Positions 35,079 through 44,572 of a stretch of 64,000 nt of DNA are shown one piece after another. This DNA comes from Planctomycetota bacterium (lineage in GTDB: Bacteria > Planctomycetota > Phycisphaerae > UBA1845 > UTPLA1), in the NCBI GenBank assembly GCA_003576905.1, contig QEVG01000001.1:186001-250000 (forward strand). The letters are read 5' to 3'. Every line of letters starts with the position of its first letter. Position 1 is the first letter of the stretch. The notes below the pieces were generated by a model, which worked only from the letters and a program-made list of their open reading frames with translations, had not been told where the DNA came from and ran no database searches. A program made the translations under genes and the position numbers.

Positions 35079-36128
35079 ATGTCACTTCCCTCGTCGGCCG
35101 CGTCCCGCCCTTCGATGAGCCAGGGTTCGCTCGGAATTGTCTATATCGTCTGCACGCTTCTGGGCTGGTCGAGCGTCCTCCTCTTTCTGAAGCACCTGGC
35201 GCCCTACATTGACGCCTGGACCGCGAATGGCTGGCGCTACGGCCTGTCGGCCCTGCTTTGGCTGCCGATTCTCCTGTGCGGCTCCTGGCGGCGTACGTTG
35301 CCCGCCGGTCTCTGGCGCCGTGCGGTCGTTCCTGCCGTCTTCAACTGCATCGCCCAGGTCTGCTTCGCGTGGGCTCCCTACTACATCGGCCCCGGGCTGG
35401 CGGCGTTCCTATTAAGGGTCAACATCATCTTCTCCACGGCGGGGGCGCTCATTCTCTTTGCCGATGAACGGCTGCTTGCCCGCAGTGCCGTCTTCTGGGC
35501 CGGGCTGGTTCTCGTCCTCCTCGGCTCGGCCGGCACCGTCCTCATGGGCGCAACCCCGATCGCCGGGGCAACCGCCACTGGCGTGGCACTGGGCCTCGTG
35601 GCCGGCGGCTTCTACGGCCTGTACGGCGTTTCCGTGCGCTACTGGATGCGCGGAGTGCCATCCATGACTTCGTTTGCCGTCATCTCGCTCTACACGGCAA
35701 TCGCCATGATCGCCATCATGCTCGCGCTGGCCGACCGGCGCGGCATGGCCGTTGTCGATCTCTCGGCATTCAACTGGCTGATGCTGGTCCTCTCCGCGCT
35801 GGTCGGCATCGCCCTGGGACATGTCTTCTACTACGCGGCGATCTCCCGCCTTGGAGTCGCCGTCTCCGCCGCCGTTGTCCAGCTCGCGCCGTTTATCTGC
35901 GGCGTGGCATCCATGATAATCTTCAAGGAGGTCCTTACCGCCGCACAGTGGCTTTGCGGCGCGGTGATGCTCATCGGTGCCGTCGTGCTCCTCAAGGCCG
36001 AAAAAAGCAGGCACCCCGCGATGGCCGCCCCCAGGGTGGACGCTCCAATCGAGCCGGAATCCGCCGGGGACCCGACCGAGCTTTCCGCGGCGGCGAGCCC
36101 GGAGCGCGATGCAATTGCGCGTGCGTAG
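35079..36128 (+). CDS. EamA/DMT family transporter
   Basis: A 349-residue integral membrane protein with ten hydrophobic helices in two five-helix halves, the EamA (drug/metabolite transporter) pattern: first half from GIVYIVCTLLGWSSVLLFLK, second half from GVALGLVAGGFYGLYGVS with LSALVGIALGHVFYYAAISRLGVAVSAAVVQLAPF as the conserved block. The C-terminal ~45 residues are a polar tail. Start ATG 35079; an internal ATG at 35115 is possible. Follows greA closely, perhaps co-transcribed. Substrate unknown (metabolite export likely). Confidence 0.9.
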   Translation: MSLPSSAASRPSMSQGSLGIVYIVCTLLGWSSVLLFLKHLAPYIDAWTANGWRYGLSALLWLPILLCGSWRRTLPAGLWRRAVVPAVFNCIAQVCFAWAPYYIGPGLAAFLLRVNIIFSTAGALILFADERLLARSAVFWAGLVLVLLGSAGTVLMGATPIAGATATGVALGLVAGGFYGLYGVSVRYWMRGVPSMTSFAVISLYTAIAMIAIMLALADRRGMAVVDLSAFNWLMLVLSALVGIALGHVFYYAAISRLGVAVSAAVVQLAPFICGVASMIIFKEVLTAAQWLCGAVMLIGAVVLLKAEKSRHPAMAAPRVDAPIEPESAGDPTELSAAASPERDAIARA

Positions 36129-36187
36129 GGCCGGTCCGCGCTCGCGAGCCGTCCTATGATTCGCCCGACGCATGAAGGTCTCACCCA

Positions 36188-36949
36188 ATGACCCCCGACA
36201 CGCAAATCCCAACACTGGCCCGTCTCTGCATGAATGCTGCCCGGGCGGTCGCGTTCACCGGCGCCGGCATCAGCACGGAAAGCGGCATCGAGGATTTCCG
36301 CAGCCCCGGCGGTTTCTGGACGCGCCACCAGCCCGTGTGGTTCAAGGACTTTATGGCCCACGAGGACGCCCGGCGCAGGTTCTGGCGACAGCGCCGGGAG
36401 ATGATTCCGCTCATGCTGGCTGCAGTGCCGAACGCGGGGCACAAGGCCCTCGCCGAGCTGGAGGCCCGCGGCCGTCTTCGCGGCGTCATCACCCAGAACA
36501 TCGATGAGCTGCACCAGCGGGCGGGCAGCCGAAACGTGCTTGAAGTGCACGGAACGGCCATGAAGGTCCACTGCCTCTCCTGCGACAAGCGCTGGCCCTG
36601 CGAGGAAATTCAAGCCCGGCTCGAAACCGGCGAAGAGGAGTTCATCTGCGACGACTGCGGCGGGTTTCTCAAGAGCATGACCGTCTCGTTCGGCCAGCAG
36701 CTTCCGCCCGACGTGCTCATCGAGGCGTCGCAATGGGCACGCGAGTGTGACCTGTTCGTGGCCCTTGGTTCGAGCCTCCAGGTTTATCCCGCCGCCGGCC
36801 TGCCCGAACTCGCCAGGAAACACGGCGCGACATTTGTCATCATCAACAGAGACCCGACGCCGCTCGACGACCTTGCCGATCTTGTGATCCATGCCCCCAT
36901 CGGCCCCAGCCTGGAGAAAATGATGACGTCTATGCGTCTCGCGTCATAG
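36188..36949 (+). CDS. Sirtuin, NAD+-dependent protein deacylase
   Basis: A 253-residue Sir2-family enzyme removing acyl groups from lysines with NAD+. Motifs in order: AFTGAGISTESGIEDFRSP (NAD binding), ITQNIDELHQRAGS, catalytic His in LEVHGT, zinc knuckles CLSC and CDDC, MTVSFGQQLP, ALGSSLQVYPAAGLP and IINRDPTPLD. Missing the Tyr-x-x-Arg pair that marks SIRT5-type desuccinylases in the expected place, so deacetylase activity is more likely. Cytoplasmic. Converges with the mechanosensitive channel gene with a 34-base gap. Confidence 0.95.
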   Translation: MTPDTQIPTLARLCMNAARAVAFTGAGISTESGIEDFRSPGGFWTRHQPVWFKDFMAHEDARRRFWRQRREMIPLMLAAVPNAGHKALAELEARGRLRGVITQNIDELHQRAGSRNVLEVHGTAMKVHCLSCDKRWPCEEIQARLETGEEEFICDDCGGFLKSMTVSFGQQLPPDVLIEASQWARECDLFVALGSSLQVYPAAGLPELARKHGATFVIINRDPTPLDDLADLVIHAPIGPSLEKMMTSMRLAS

Positions 36950-36983
36950 GCGGATCCGCCCACCCGCACCGATGAGTAATCCA

Positions 36984-39900
36984 TCACGCCGGCTCCGGCT
37001 TCGCGCCTGCCGCCGCACCGCTCGCGCCTCCGGCCGCCGACTCGGGAAGGATGCGCACCTCCAGCGGTTCGCCCTTGTCGAAACGAAGCGTCCGCTCCGG
37101 AAGGGGAATCTCAATCCCCGCCTCGCGGAATCGCTCTATGATCGTGTAGCGCATGTTGAGCATGCCGGCCCAGCGTTCGGCCGGATTGTTGAACCACGCG
37201 ACCAGTATGAAATTCAGCGAACTTGGCGCGAACTCCGTGAAGTGCACGTCCGGGGGCGGGTCCATGCGCACCTTCGGCTCCGCGAAGGCGATCTCCAGCA
37301 GCAGTTCCCGCACGCGCTTGGGATCCGCCGAATACGAAACGCCGACCGCAACCTGCCCGCGGATCGGCCGATTCTCAAGCGTCCAGTTCTCCACCTTCTG
37401 ATTGATGAATTCGCCGTTGGGGATGATCAGGTGGATGCCGTCGGCGGTCCGCACCGTCGTCGAGCGCATGCTGACCTTGACAACCTCGCCGATTTTGTCC
37501 CCGATCATGACTTGGTCGCCGACCTTGACATGCCGCTCAAACAGCATCAGCAGCCCGGAGATGAAGTTGACGATGAGCGGCTGAAGACCAAGGCCGATGC
37601 CCAGCCCAAGCCCGCCGAACAGCACCGCCAGCGCGCCAAAATCGATCCGCAGCGTCTGAAGCCCGATGTACACGCCGAGCGTGATCAGCACGTAGTTCAG
37701 CAGCGTATTGATCGCCGCCTGCGCGCCCCGGTCGATTGTCGGATGAGAAGGGTAGAACCGGGACTCAAGCGTCTGCCGGGTCGCCCGTGACAGGACGACG
37801 GCGATGAAAATCGCCAGCGCAGCGCCGCAGATGCGCCACAGCGTGACCGGCTGATCCCCGTGCCTCCACAGCTCAAGATCGAGAAGCTGCTTGATCTCGA
37901 AGGGCCGAATACCCCAGATACTCAGCGAAGAAACGAGGACGCCCGCGATCAGCGCCCAGCGAAGAACACTGAGCGCCGCCCGGGCGAGGGGCGGAAACTC
38001 ACTGGCCGTCGCCGGACCTTCCGCCGCCGGAGCGCCGCCCGCCTGAACCGCCGGTTTCTGCGCCGCGCCGGTCTCGCCGGCGGCGGCCGCGGGAGCATAG
38101 GACGCGTGCAGCTCGCGGATGCGCCGTGCCGACCAGCGAATCAACTCCTTGGCCAGTTGATACACGACCATCGCCGCCAGGATCAGGGCAATCGTCAGTG
38201 CCAGACCCGTCGTGATATAAACGGCCATGGCCCGGAACCCGATGGGGTGCATCACAATAAGCAGGACAAAAAGCACGATCAGAAACGGATGCGCGGCCCT
38301 GAGAAATGTAACCAGCCCCGCGAGCCGCCCGCGCTCCGCGCGCGGAAAAACATTCAGTACCGTGTCGCGCCGGATCAGAAACAGGAGCGTGATCACCGTC
38401 GCGAAAAAGCTGAACCAGTTTCGAAACTGCTGCGCCGCGGTCGGCGCCAGTTCCAGCGCACTGAGAATGTTGGCAGCCCCCACGAGCAGTGTCGCCAGGA
38501 TCACGAGCGTATAACCGAACTGCCGATAGTGCCGGGCGATCGTGCTGCTGCACGGAATGAGCCGGAAACGCGGCTTGGGCGCCTTGAACGCCGCGTTGAT
38601 CGCCGACACGAAGATCGTCACCGCCGCCACCAGCCGGCTCACGGTGTCGATGAGCCGCTCGGGCATCCCAACGACGTCGATGGCGATCGTAAACGCGAAT
38701 CCAAGCGCGGAAAGCGCGAGCAGCGGCACGGCAACGACGCCGACGCGCGCCGTATGAAAACGGAATCGTCGGCCGAACAGCGGCACCGACGCCGATTCCT
38801 CGCCCTGGCTCTCATTCAGCGCCTCCTCGATGGACTCGCGCCGAATGCGAAAGCACGCGCGCGTCAACAGGAAGGCGCAGTATAGGATGGCCAGCTCGGA
38901 GAAAATGAGCACGAGCCAGTCTACCAGTGTCACAACTTCGAGCCGGCTCCTGGCCTGCTCCAGCGCGGACTTGAGCTGCCCGCCAATCCCGGCGGGCCAC
39001 GCCGCCCGCAGCTCCTCCCCAACCGCCTTGAAGGCGTCAGGATCAAGGATCGTCGGTCCGCGAGTGATCAGGTGCGCCCAGTAGAGTGTGCTGGTTCCCT
39101 TCTCCCACAGGGTGACATTCTTGTCGGCGAGTTCAACGCCTTTTCGGAGACGGCCGATGACCTCCTGCTCGAGCTTGATCATCTCGTCGAAGGCGTTGCG
39201 CAGATCGAGCCGGAACCGCCCGACCTGCTGCGTCATCTTGATCGTTTCCTCGTCGGTCTCGCGCTCTGCAAGGCGCCGAAACTCCGCCTCGATTCGCCCG
39301 AATTCCTCGAGCGCCTGCCGCGCGCGGATCTCCAGCTCGCGGTCCTCCCGAAAGCTCAGGTCAAGAAGGGATTGCAGCCGCTTGAGCTCCTGCCGCGCCC
39401 GCAGAAGCTCGTTTTCCGCGTCGCGATAGGCGGACAACACTTCGGACGATGACCGGCGGGACAGCGACAGGCTGAACTCATCCCAGAATCGCTGCTCCCG
39501 TTCGAACCGGCTGGACCACGACTGGAACGCTGAATTCGGAAACCGATCGCGAATCGCGTTGGCCAGGTCCTTCTGTAACGCGGCGATGTTTTCGTCGCAG
39601 AGCAGTTCCAGCCGGTAGTACTCGCGCCGAAGGGGCGAAAGATTGCCTGACGCCAGCCGCTCGCGCAGACGCTCGGCACGGCTTCGGCTCCGGGCTTCTA
39701 TCAACGCGTTCATCCGCTCGCGCAGCGCGACCACGTACGGTTGCATCGCGTCGCGCCGCAGCTTGTTCTGCTCAAGCTCCTGCTGGGTCCGCTTCTCCTT
39801 GAGCTCCACGACGACCCGGGCCGTCTCCAGCGCCGCCACGCGGACCGCCGCGGACCGAACCCGCAGGCGGATGACCTCGCGCTCCGCGTCGGAACCGGCG

Positions 39901-40745
39901 CCCTTGAGATCGACTTCGAGCGTCGATTCCAGGCTCTCTTTCCGCCCCTGGACCTGTTGGATGTCCTCCTGAATCCTCGCCCGCTGATTGGAAAAACCGT
40001 CCCGAAGCAGCGCCTCCTGCTGGGTCAGCGTGGCGCTGAGGGCGTCGATGATCTGGTTGTTCTGCTCGTAAACGGCCCGCGCTTCCGCGACCGCCTCTTC
40101 CGTGATCACGTCCGGAATCGGCAGACGCGACACGTCTGTCGTTTTGGAGCGAAGCTCGTTGATCGCCTCGGTCAGCTTGGCGACTTCGGCATCCTGGGAC
40201 AGTGCATCCAGCGCCAGGACCTGCTTTTCGAGCTCGACCACCTGTGCGCGAAACTCCTGGAGACTCTTCCAGTACTCCAGTCGCCAACCGTCGAGCCGCG
40301 CCTCAAGGTCGCCGTTCGGCTGAGTCGTCGGCTGGGTCGTCGCCGGCTGGGTCGTCGCCGCCGTCGCCGTGAGCTGCACGTCAAGCTGCTCCGCAAGCCG
40401 CGTCACATCCGCGATCGTGCGAGGCGGCGTTGTGAACCGCACTTCAGGAAAGGACTCATCGGGGATCGCACTGTCCCCTACCGCGCTCGGCTGGCTCGTC
40501 GCCGGCTGGCTGGAGCCCGCGCCGCGATTCGCCTGCCACGCCTCCGTGCGGACCGGGCAAACGAGGATGATCGCAATCAACAGCCGCGAGCAGGACCGGA
40601 CGGCGCGACTCGGCCGTCGGTTCGGCGTATTGAATTCGCGCCCGCCGCGGCGCGCGGATTCACAGACGAAACTCTCGCGAAGCCCCGCGCCCCCAGGATC
40701 CGATGTCCTCTCAATCCGCGCCACGACGGAAGTATATATCAGCAC
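36984..40745 (-). CDS. Giant MscK/MscM-like mechanosensitive channel
   Basis: A protein of up to 1253 residues. A signal peptide lies at about residues 52-70 (RLLIAIILVCPVRTEAWQA), followed by a Thr/Gln/Pro-rich linker (TTQPATTQPTTQP) and a long periplasmic coiled-coil region to about residue 620. Around 11 membrane helices follow, and the C-terminus holds the MscS channel: GLGLGIGLGLQPLIVNFISG (pore helix), HVKVGDQVMIGDKIGEV, STTVRTADGIHLIIPNGEFI and the cytoplasmic cage. It opens on membrane stretch to relieve hypo-osmotic shock. The only upstream start is a GTG at 40745, leaving an odd 50-residue n-region, so the real start may be downstream. Confidence 0.9.
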   Translation of the reverse strand: MLIYTSVVARIERTSDPGGAGLRESFVCESARRGGREFNTPNRRPSRAVRSCSRLLIAIILVCPVRTEAWQANRGAGSSQPATSQPSAVGDSAIPDESFPEVRFTTPPRTIADVTRLAEQLDVQLTATAATTQPATTQPTTQPNGDLEARLDGWRLEYWKSLQEFRAQVVELEKQVLALDALSQDAEVAKLTEAINELRSKTTDVSRLPIPDVITEEAVAEARAVYEQNNQIIDALSATLTQQEALLRDGFSNQRARIQEDIQQVQGRKESLESTLEVDLKGAGSDAEREVIRLRVRSAAVRVAALETARVVVELKEKRTQQELEQNKLRRDAMQPYVVALRERMNALIEARSRSRAERLRERLASGNLSPLRREYYRLELLCDENIAALQKDLANAIRDRFPNSAFQSWSSRFEREQRFWDEFSLSLSRRSSSEVLSAYRDAENELLRARQELKRLQSLLDLSFREDRELEIRARQALEEFGRIEAEFRRLAERETDEETIKMTQQVGRFRLDLRNAFDEMIKLEQEVIGRLRKGVELADKNVTLWEKGTSTLYWAHLITRGPTILDPDAFKAVGEELRAAWPAGIGGQLKSALEQARSRLEVVTLVDWLVLIFSELAILYCAFLLTRACFRIRRESIEEALNESQGEESASVPLFGRRFRFHTARVGVVAVPLLALSALGFAFTIAIDVVGMPERLIDTVSRLVAAVTIFVSAINAAFKAPKPRFRLIPCSSTIARHYRQFGYTLVILATLLVGAANILSALELAPTAAQQFRNWFSFFATVITLLFLIRRDTVLNVFPRAERGRLAGLVTFLRAAHPFLIVLFVLLIVMHPIGFRAMAVYITTGLALTIALILAAMVVYQLAKELIRWSARRIRELHASYAPAAAAGETGAAQKPAVQAGGAPAAEGPATASEFPPLARAALSVLRWALIAGVLVSSLSIWGIRPFEIKQLLDLELWRHGDQPVTLWRICGAALAIFIAVVLSRATRQTLESRFYPSHPTIDRGAQAAINTLLNYVLITLGVYIGLQTLRIDFGALAVLFGGLGLGIGLGLQPLIVNFISGLLMLFERHVKVGDQVMIGDKIGEVVKVSMRSTTVRTADGIHLIIPNGEFINQKVENWTLENRPIRGQVAVGVSYSADPKRVRELLLEIAFAEPKVRMDPPPDVHFTEFAPSSLNFILVAWFNNPAERWAGMLNMRYTIIERFREAGIEIPLPERTLRFDKGEPLEVRILPESAAGGASGAAAGAKPEPA

Positions 40746-40811
40746 GGCTCCCTTGTCGCACGACGTCGGCCAATCGGATCAGAATCCCGGCGCCGAGCCG
40801 CCCTCTGCCGA

Positions 40812-41348
40812 TCAGCCGTCTTTCCGCGCCCATTCATAGGGAATGTCATTCTCGTGCGGGTGCGCGCGATACTCGTCCGGCTGCGTGTAGTTGTAACACT
40901 CCGTCGTCATGTTCACGACGATCGTCTCCACGTCGCACACGTTCATCCAGCCGTGATATACGCCCGGTGGAATCCGTACGAGCGAAGGCAGATGCTCGCT
41001 CATATAGATCTCATTGACCTCGCCCTTGGTCGGCGAATCCTCGCGCGCGTCGTACATCGCCAGCTTGATTGTCCCGCGCACGGTGTAAAAATGATCGGTC
41101 TGAAGCCGGTGATAGTGCCACGCTTTTACGATGCCCGGAAACGTCGTCGTGAAATAGACCTGTCCAAACTTCTCGAACCAGGGATCGTCGGCGCGGATGA
41201 TCTCACCCAGACGCCCGCGCTCGTCCGGCAGCACCCGGGCTCGCTTGGCCCGCACCCCGTCAATGACCGCCTTGAATCCCCGCACGAGCAGCGCTTCGTC
41301 GGAGAAAACCACGCGCAGGGGCGGAAGATTCTTCTTTTCCATCGCCAT
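40812..41348 (-). CDS. RmlC-like cupin (dTDP-4-dehydrorhamnose 3,5-epimerase family)
   Basis: A 178-residue cupin of the RfbC/RmlC family: FEKFGQVYFTTTFPGIVKAWHYH, then DHFYTVRGTIKLAMYDAREDS, LVRIPPGVYHGWMNV and NMTTECYNYTQPDEYRAHPHEND. The catalytic His (in WHYHRLQTDHF) and Asp/Tyr region are largely kept. Start ATG 41348, preceded by GAGGAG. rmlA, rmlB and rmlD are not nearby, so it may act on another nucleotide sugar. It sits between the channel and the RluA-like gene on the reverse strand. Confidence 0.86.
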   Translation of the reverse strand: MAMEKKNLPPLRVVFSDEALLVRGFKAVIDGVRAKRARVLPDERGRLGEIIRADDPWFEKFGQVYFTTTFPGIVKAWHYHRLQTDHFYTVRGTIKLAMYDAREDSPTKGEVNEIYMSEHLPSLVRIPPGVYHGWMNVCDVETIVVNMTTECYNYTQPDEYRAHPHENDIPYEWARKDG

Positions 41349-41471
41349 GAGCTGTGCTCCTCGCGAAAAAAAGGGGCCGGGGCGCGAGTATTCAGAGTGC
41401 GACCGCACCTGTCAACGATGCGCCGCAATGCGGCGACCGAGCGCCCAGCGATTGTTCGGGCGACGCCCCTC

Positions 41472-42296
41472 CTACTTCGCCGCCCGACCGTAACGATCGA
41501 GTTGATACAGCGTCGCCTTCATGTCCCGGTGAAACGCCGCCTCGAACGCCACCGGCGTACCGGTCACAGGGTGCGCAAATGTCGCCTGAGCGACGTGCAT
41601 CGACACGCGCTCGATCAGCGGCCGTTCGGGATGCCGAGCGCTGGGCCGGTAGCCGCCCTTGAATGAGGAAAGCTTCAGGCTGTTCGCCCCGCCATACGAC
41701 GGATCCACCATCAGCGGCAGCCCGGAATATTGCAGGTGCACGCGTACGATGTTCGGGTCGGCCGGCCGAGGCGAACATTCCAGGAGCGCCGCACCGACAT
41801 ATCCGTCCCGGCGGCGATACCGAGTCTGCGCCGGACTTCCCGTCTCGGCGTCCACCATCAGTAACGGGTTCGTTCGGCTGCGTTCGCGAACCGGCTGTTC
41901 GACAACGCCCTCCGCCGACTCGACCCGGCCCCGCACGAGCGTAAGGCAGATGATGTCGAACTCGCCGCTGGAAATCTGGGTGCGTAGGGCTTCGAGACTG
42001 CGCTCCGACCGCGCCAGAACCGCCAGCCCGCTCAACCGAGGCTCCAGCATATACGCCGGAAGCGGCGTCTCATCCGCACCGATGACCCCCGCCTCCCGCA
42101 ACTGGTCAATCGCCGTGGCCTCCTCTTCAATGGGAACATCCAGGCTCAAATAGGGCGGCTTGTTGACCACCACGATCGCGTCGTCGTGGTGCAGAACGTC
42201 GGCGACCAGCGACAATTTTCGCTCGTCCGCGTCGTCGCGATCCGGATACTCCGGCCGTCGATCTTCGAATCGGGGGCGATATCGTTTCATCGGCAT
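41472..42296 (-). CDS. RluA-family pseudouridine synthase homologue with degenerate active site
   Basis: A 274-residue protein with the RluA-type fold: DDAIVVVNKPPYLSLDVP near the N-terminus, LSGLAVLARSERSLEALRTQ, VRVHLQYSGLPLMVDPSYGG, and the ending VAQATFAHPVTGTPVAFEA. In active enzymes the catalytic Asp lies in HRLDxxTSG; here the matching segment is YMLEPRLSGLAVLAR, so the His-Arg is lost and the Asp has become Glu. Either it is a catalytically inactive RNA-binding derivative or it uses a different residue. No S4 domain. Start at ATG 42296. Lies between the RmlC-like gene and mreC. Confidence 0.82.
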   Translation of the reverse strand: MPMKRYRPRFEDRRPEYPDRDDADERKLSLVADVLHHDDAIVVVNKPPYLSLDVPIEEEATAIDQLREAGVIGADETPLPAYMLEPRLSGLAVLARSERSLEALRTQISSGEFDIICLTLVRGRVESAEGVVEQPVRERSRTNPLLMVDAETGSPAQTRYRRRDGYVGAALLECSPRPADPNIVRVHLQYSGLPLMVDPSYGGANSLKLSSFKGGYRPSARHPERPLIERVSMHVAQATFAHPVTGTPVAFEAAFHRDMKATLYQLDRYGRAAK

Positions 42297-42348
42297 GATT
42301 ATTGTCGGTCGAATGACCCGTTACAACCGCCCCTCCGGCCCCGACGCG

Positions 42349-43308
42349 CTACGGAATACGAAGTGTCTCAACCGGCACGATCGGGATAATAAACACATCC
42401 CGCACGTCAACAATCGTTACGAGCGGCTCGACAACAAGCGTGCTCACCAGGCGCTTGGTCGGGTTCTCCGTCACATCTACGATCTTTCCTACCGCCATCG
42501 GGACCGGCAGCCCGAGCTGCCCGGGCGCGGAGTACACAAGGTCGCCCACGCGAATCTTCTGGCGCGCTTCCGCGCCCTCGGCCTCATCACCCTCGGACGT
42601 CTGTATCAGTTTTGACTCGACGTTCTCGATCGCCATCCGCCCGCGCCCCATCCCGCGCAGGCTGCACGCATAATCGATCAGCGTCGCACGCTCTCCAGAC
42701 ACGCTTGCGATGCGGACTTCAATCCGCGGGCTGTCAATATCAGACAGGAGCTGCACGCGGGACATGTACGGGCTCACCTGCTCAACCCGGCCGACCAGCG
42801 TCTCCCGCGCCAGGACCGCCTGTCCGCTCTCCACTTCGCTCGCCGCCCCTCGGTTCACAAAGAACCGGGACGCCACCCAGTCGCGCCAGCTCACGCCCCG
42901 AAGCGATCCCCGCGAGACCAGCGCCGACTCGCGCCAGCCCGCCACGTCGTGCCCGACTACTTTCGCGTCCAGGAGCGGAATCGCAGGGGGGAGCTGGCTC
43001 TCGCGCAGGGCCCGCAGCCGCTGTAATTCGCCCTCAAGCTGAAGCACCAGCGCCTGGGTCGCCGCAAGTTCGCGCTCAATCGCTCCCTCGGACCCTGTCT
43101 CCAGTGGCCCGCCCCCGGTCTCCCGAACCGCCCGCGCCGCGTAAACGGCCCCCGTTCGAGATAGGTCCTGCGCCGGCACGAGAAACTGCACGATATGCTT
43201 GAGCGGATTGGTAAGCCAGGTAGGTAGAAACAATGCCAGGAATGACGCCCCAAGCAGGGCCGCGAATATCGCGTTGCGGCTGATGTTGAACCTGGACGAC
43301 ACCGACAT
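42349..43308 (-). CDS. mreC: Rod shape-determining protein MreC
   Basis: A 319-residue cell-shape protein that links the MreB filament to the periplasmic peptidoglycan elongasome. One N-terminal membrane helix (NAIFAALLGASFLALFLP), a coiled-coil stretch (GAIERELAATQALVLQLEGELQRLRALRE region) and the two beta-barrel domains: AKVVGHDVAGWRESALVSRGSLRGV, GQAVLARETLVGRVEQVSPYMSRVQLLSD and a C-terminal VGDLVYSAPGQLGLPVPMAVGKIVDV. Start ATG 43308. mreB and mreD are not in the window, so the usual mreBCD operon is split. Confidence 0.9.
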   Translation of the reverse strand: MSVSSRFNISRNAIFAALLGASFLALFLPTWLTNPLKHIVQFLVPAQDLSRTGAVYAARAVRETGGGPLETGSEGAIERELAATQALVLQLEGELQRLRALRESQLPPAIPLLDAKVVGHDVAGWRESALVSRGSLRGVSWRDWVASRFFVNRGAASEVESGQAVLARETLVGRVEQVSPYMSRVQLLSDIDSPRIEVRIASVSGERATLIDYACSLRGMGRGRMAIENVESKLIQTSEGDEAEGAEARQKIRVGDLVYSAPGQLGLPVPMAVGKIVDVTENPTKRLVSTLVVEPLVTIVDVRDVFIIPIVPVETLRIP

Positions 43309-43520
43309 CGCGGCGATTGTATCGCCGCCCGGACGAGTTGAAATGCCCTTCCCGCCCCGCAACAACCCGTGACCGGCAACCCCTTCCCGGCATCCAACCC
43401 TCGGTCATAGACTTCAGATGACTGTCACGCCGGGCCCCGAAAGGTTCCGTCTTCCGACGACCCGAGCGCGGCGGTTTTCGCAGCCTGCCGGCGCGACTGA
43501 CCATTTTGGGAGCATCGCAC

Positions 43521-44525
43521 ATGAGCCCCCGCGTTCCGATCGAAAAATTACTTCGGCGCATTGCGTTTTTCACACTCGCCTGCGCGGCAGTGGCCCTGCC
43601 CGCCGGATGCCAGAAACCATGCATCTGCGTCAGCGACGGCGTCACAACGCCCGCCGGCGATGTCGTGCTGTCCGCCAGTGTCGACCGCCATCCGGACCCG
43701 GATCGAACAGTCGGCATACCCGGCGTCGACGTAACCTTTTTCCACAAGGACCGCCCGCTTGGCGCGGCTCGTACCGATGCGCTCGGACAGGCACGGCTCA
43801 CGTGTGTCCTCCCGCCGGGCGTCACCCGCTTTCGCACCGAAGCCCGAGTCGGCGATGAAACGGTCTCCGGCGAGGGGGAGGTTTTCGCTTGGCCGCCCGG
43901 CCGCACCGTGATCATCTGCGACATCGACGGCACGATCTCAAACACCCACTACCGCGAACTCGTCTTCGACGCCGACGACCGGGCGTCAAAACCTATCGCC
44001 GACTCCGCCCAGGTCCTCACGGAACTGAGCCGCCGATTCGGACTTATCTACCTGACCGCCCGGCCCGCGTTTCTTCGCGAGAAGACCCGCCGCTGGCTCG
44101 ACGCGCACGGCTTCCCGCCCGCGCCGCTTATCTCCGCACCGACCCTCTCGCAGAGCATTACTCCGCAGACATTCAAGGCCATGAAGATTCACGAACTTCA
44201 GGAAGCCCTCGGCGACATCCGCATCGGCATCGGCGACGCCAAGTCGGACTCGGAAGCGTATGCCATGGAAAACCTCCTGACGATCATGATCGATCACAAC
44301 GACGAGAATCTCTTCCGCTCCCATGCGATTGTCATGCAGGACTGGAACATGCTGCGCGATTTCATCAACGCCAACCGGGAAGTCCTCGAAGACCCCGCCC
44401 GGATCCATGCGGCCATCGACCGGCAGGAACCCATCCTGCGCCCGATCCTCAAGTACCGTCCGCCCGGAAAGGCCCGTCCTCGCGAAGCCGCCCATGCCCA
44501 TGACGCGGCAAGCGCCCGCCGGTAG
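43521..44525 (+). CDS. Lipoprotein with lipin/App1-type (LNS2) HAD phosphatase domain
   Basis: A 334-residue lipoprotein; lipobox LPAGC places the lipidated Cys near residue 30, after GGGAG and ATG 43521. Residues about 45-120 form an immunoglobulin-like domain (VDVTFFHKDRPLGAARTDALGQA). From about 130 the HAD fold starts: nucleophile motif IICDIDGTISN (D134-x-D-G-T), YLTARP as motif II, KSDSEAY block IGIGDAKSDSEAYAMENL as motif III/IV. This matches the LNS2/App1 catalytic domain of phosphatidate phosphatases. An exported phosphatidate phosphatase acting on membrane lipid is the likely role. Confidence 0.85.
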   Translation: MSPRVPIEKLLRRIAFFTLACAAVALPAGCQKPCICVSDGVTTPAGDVVLSASVDRHPDPDRTVGIPGVDVTFFHKDRPLGAARTDALGQARLTCVLPPGVTRFRTEARVGDETVSGEGEVFAWPPGRTVIICDIDGTISNTHYRELVFDADDRASKPIADSAQVLTELSRRFGLIYLTARPAFLREKTRRWLDAHGFPPAPLISAPTLSQSITPQTFKAMKIHELQEALGDIRIGIGDAKSDSEAYAMENLLTIMIDHNDENLFRSHAIVMQDWNMLRDFINANREVLEDPARIHAAIDRQEPILRPILKYRPPGKARPREAAHAHDAASARR

Positions 44526-44572
44526 CGCGGCGCCACGAGTCGCCGCACGCGCCGGTGCGCCGTCTTGGCGAA

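Noticed and set aside
39741-41666. 641-codon forward open frame
   Set aside because: Opposite the channel and RmlC-like genes; Arg-rich artefact of GC-rich antisense sequence.
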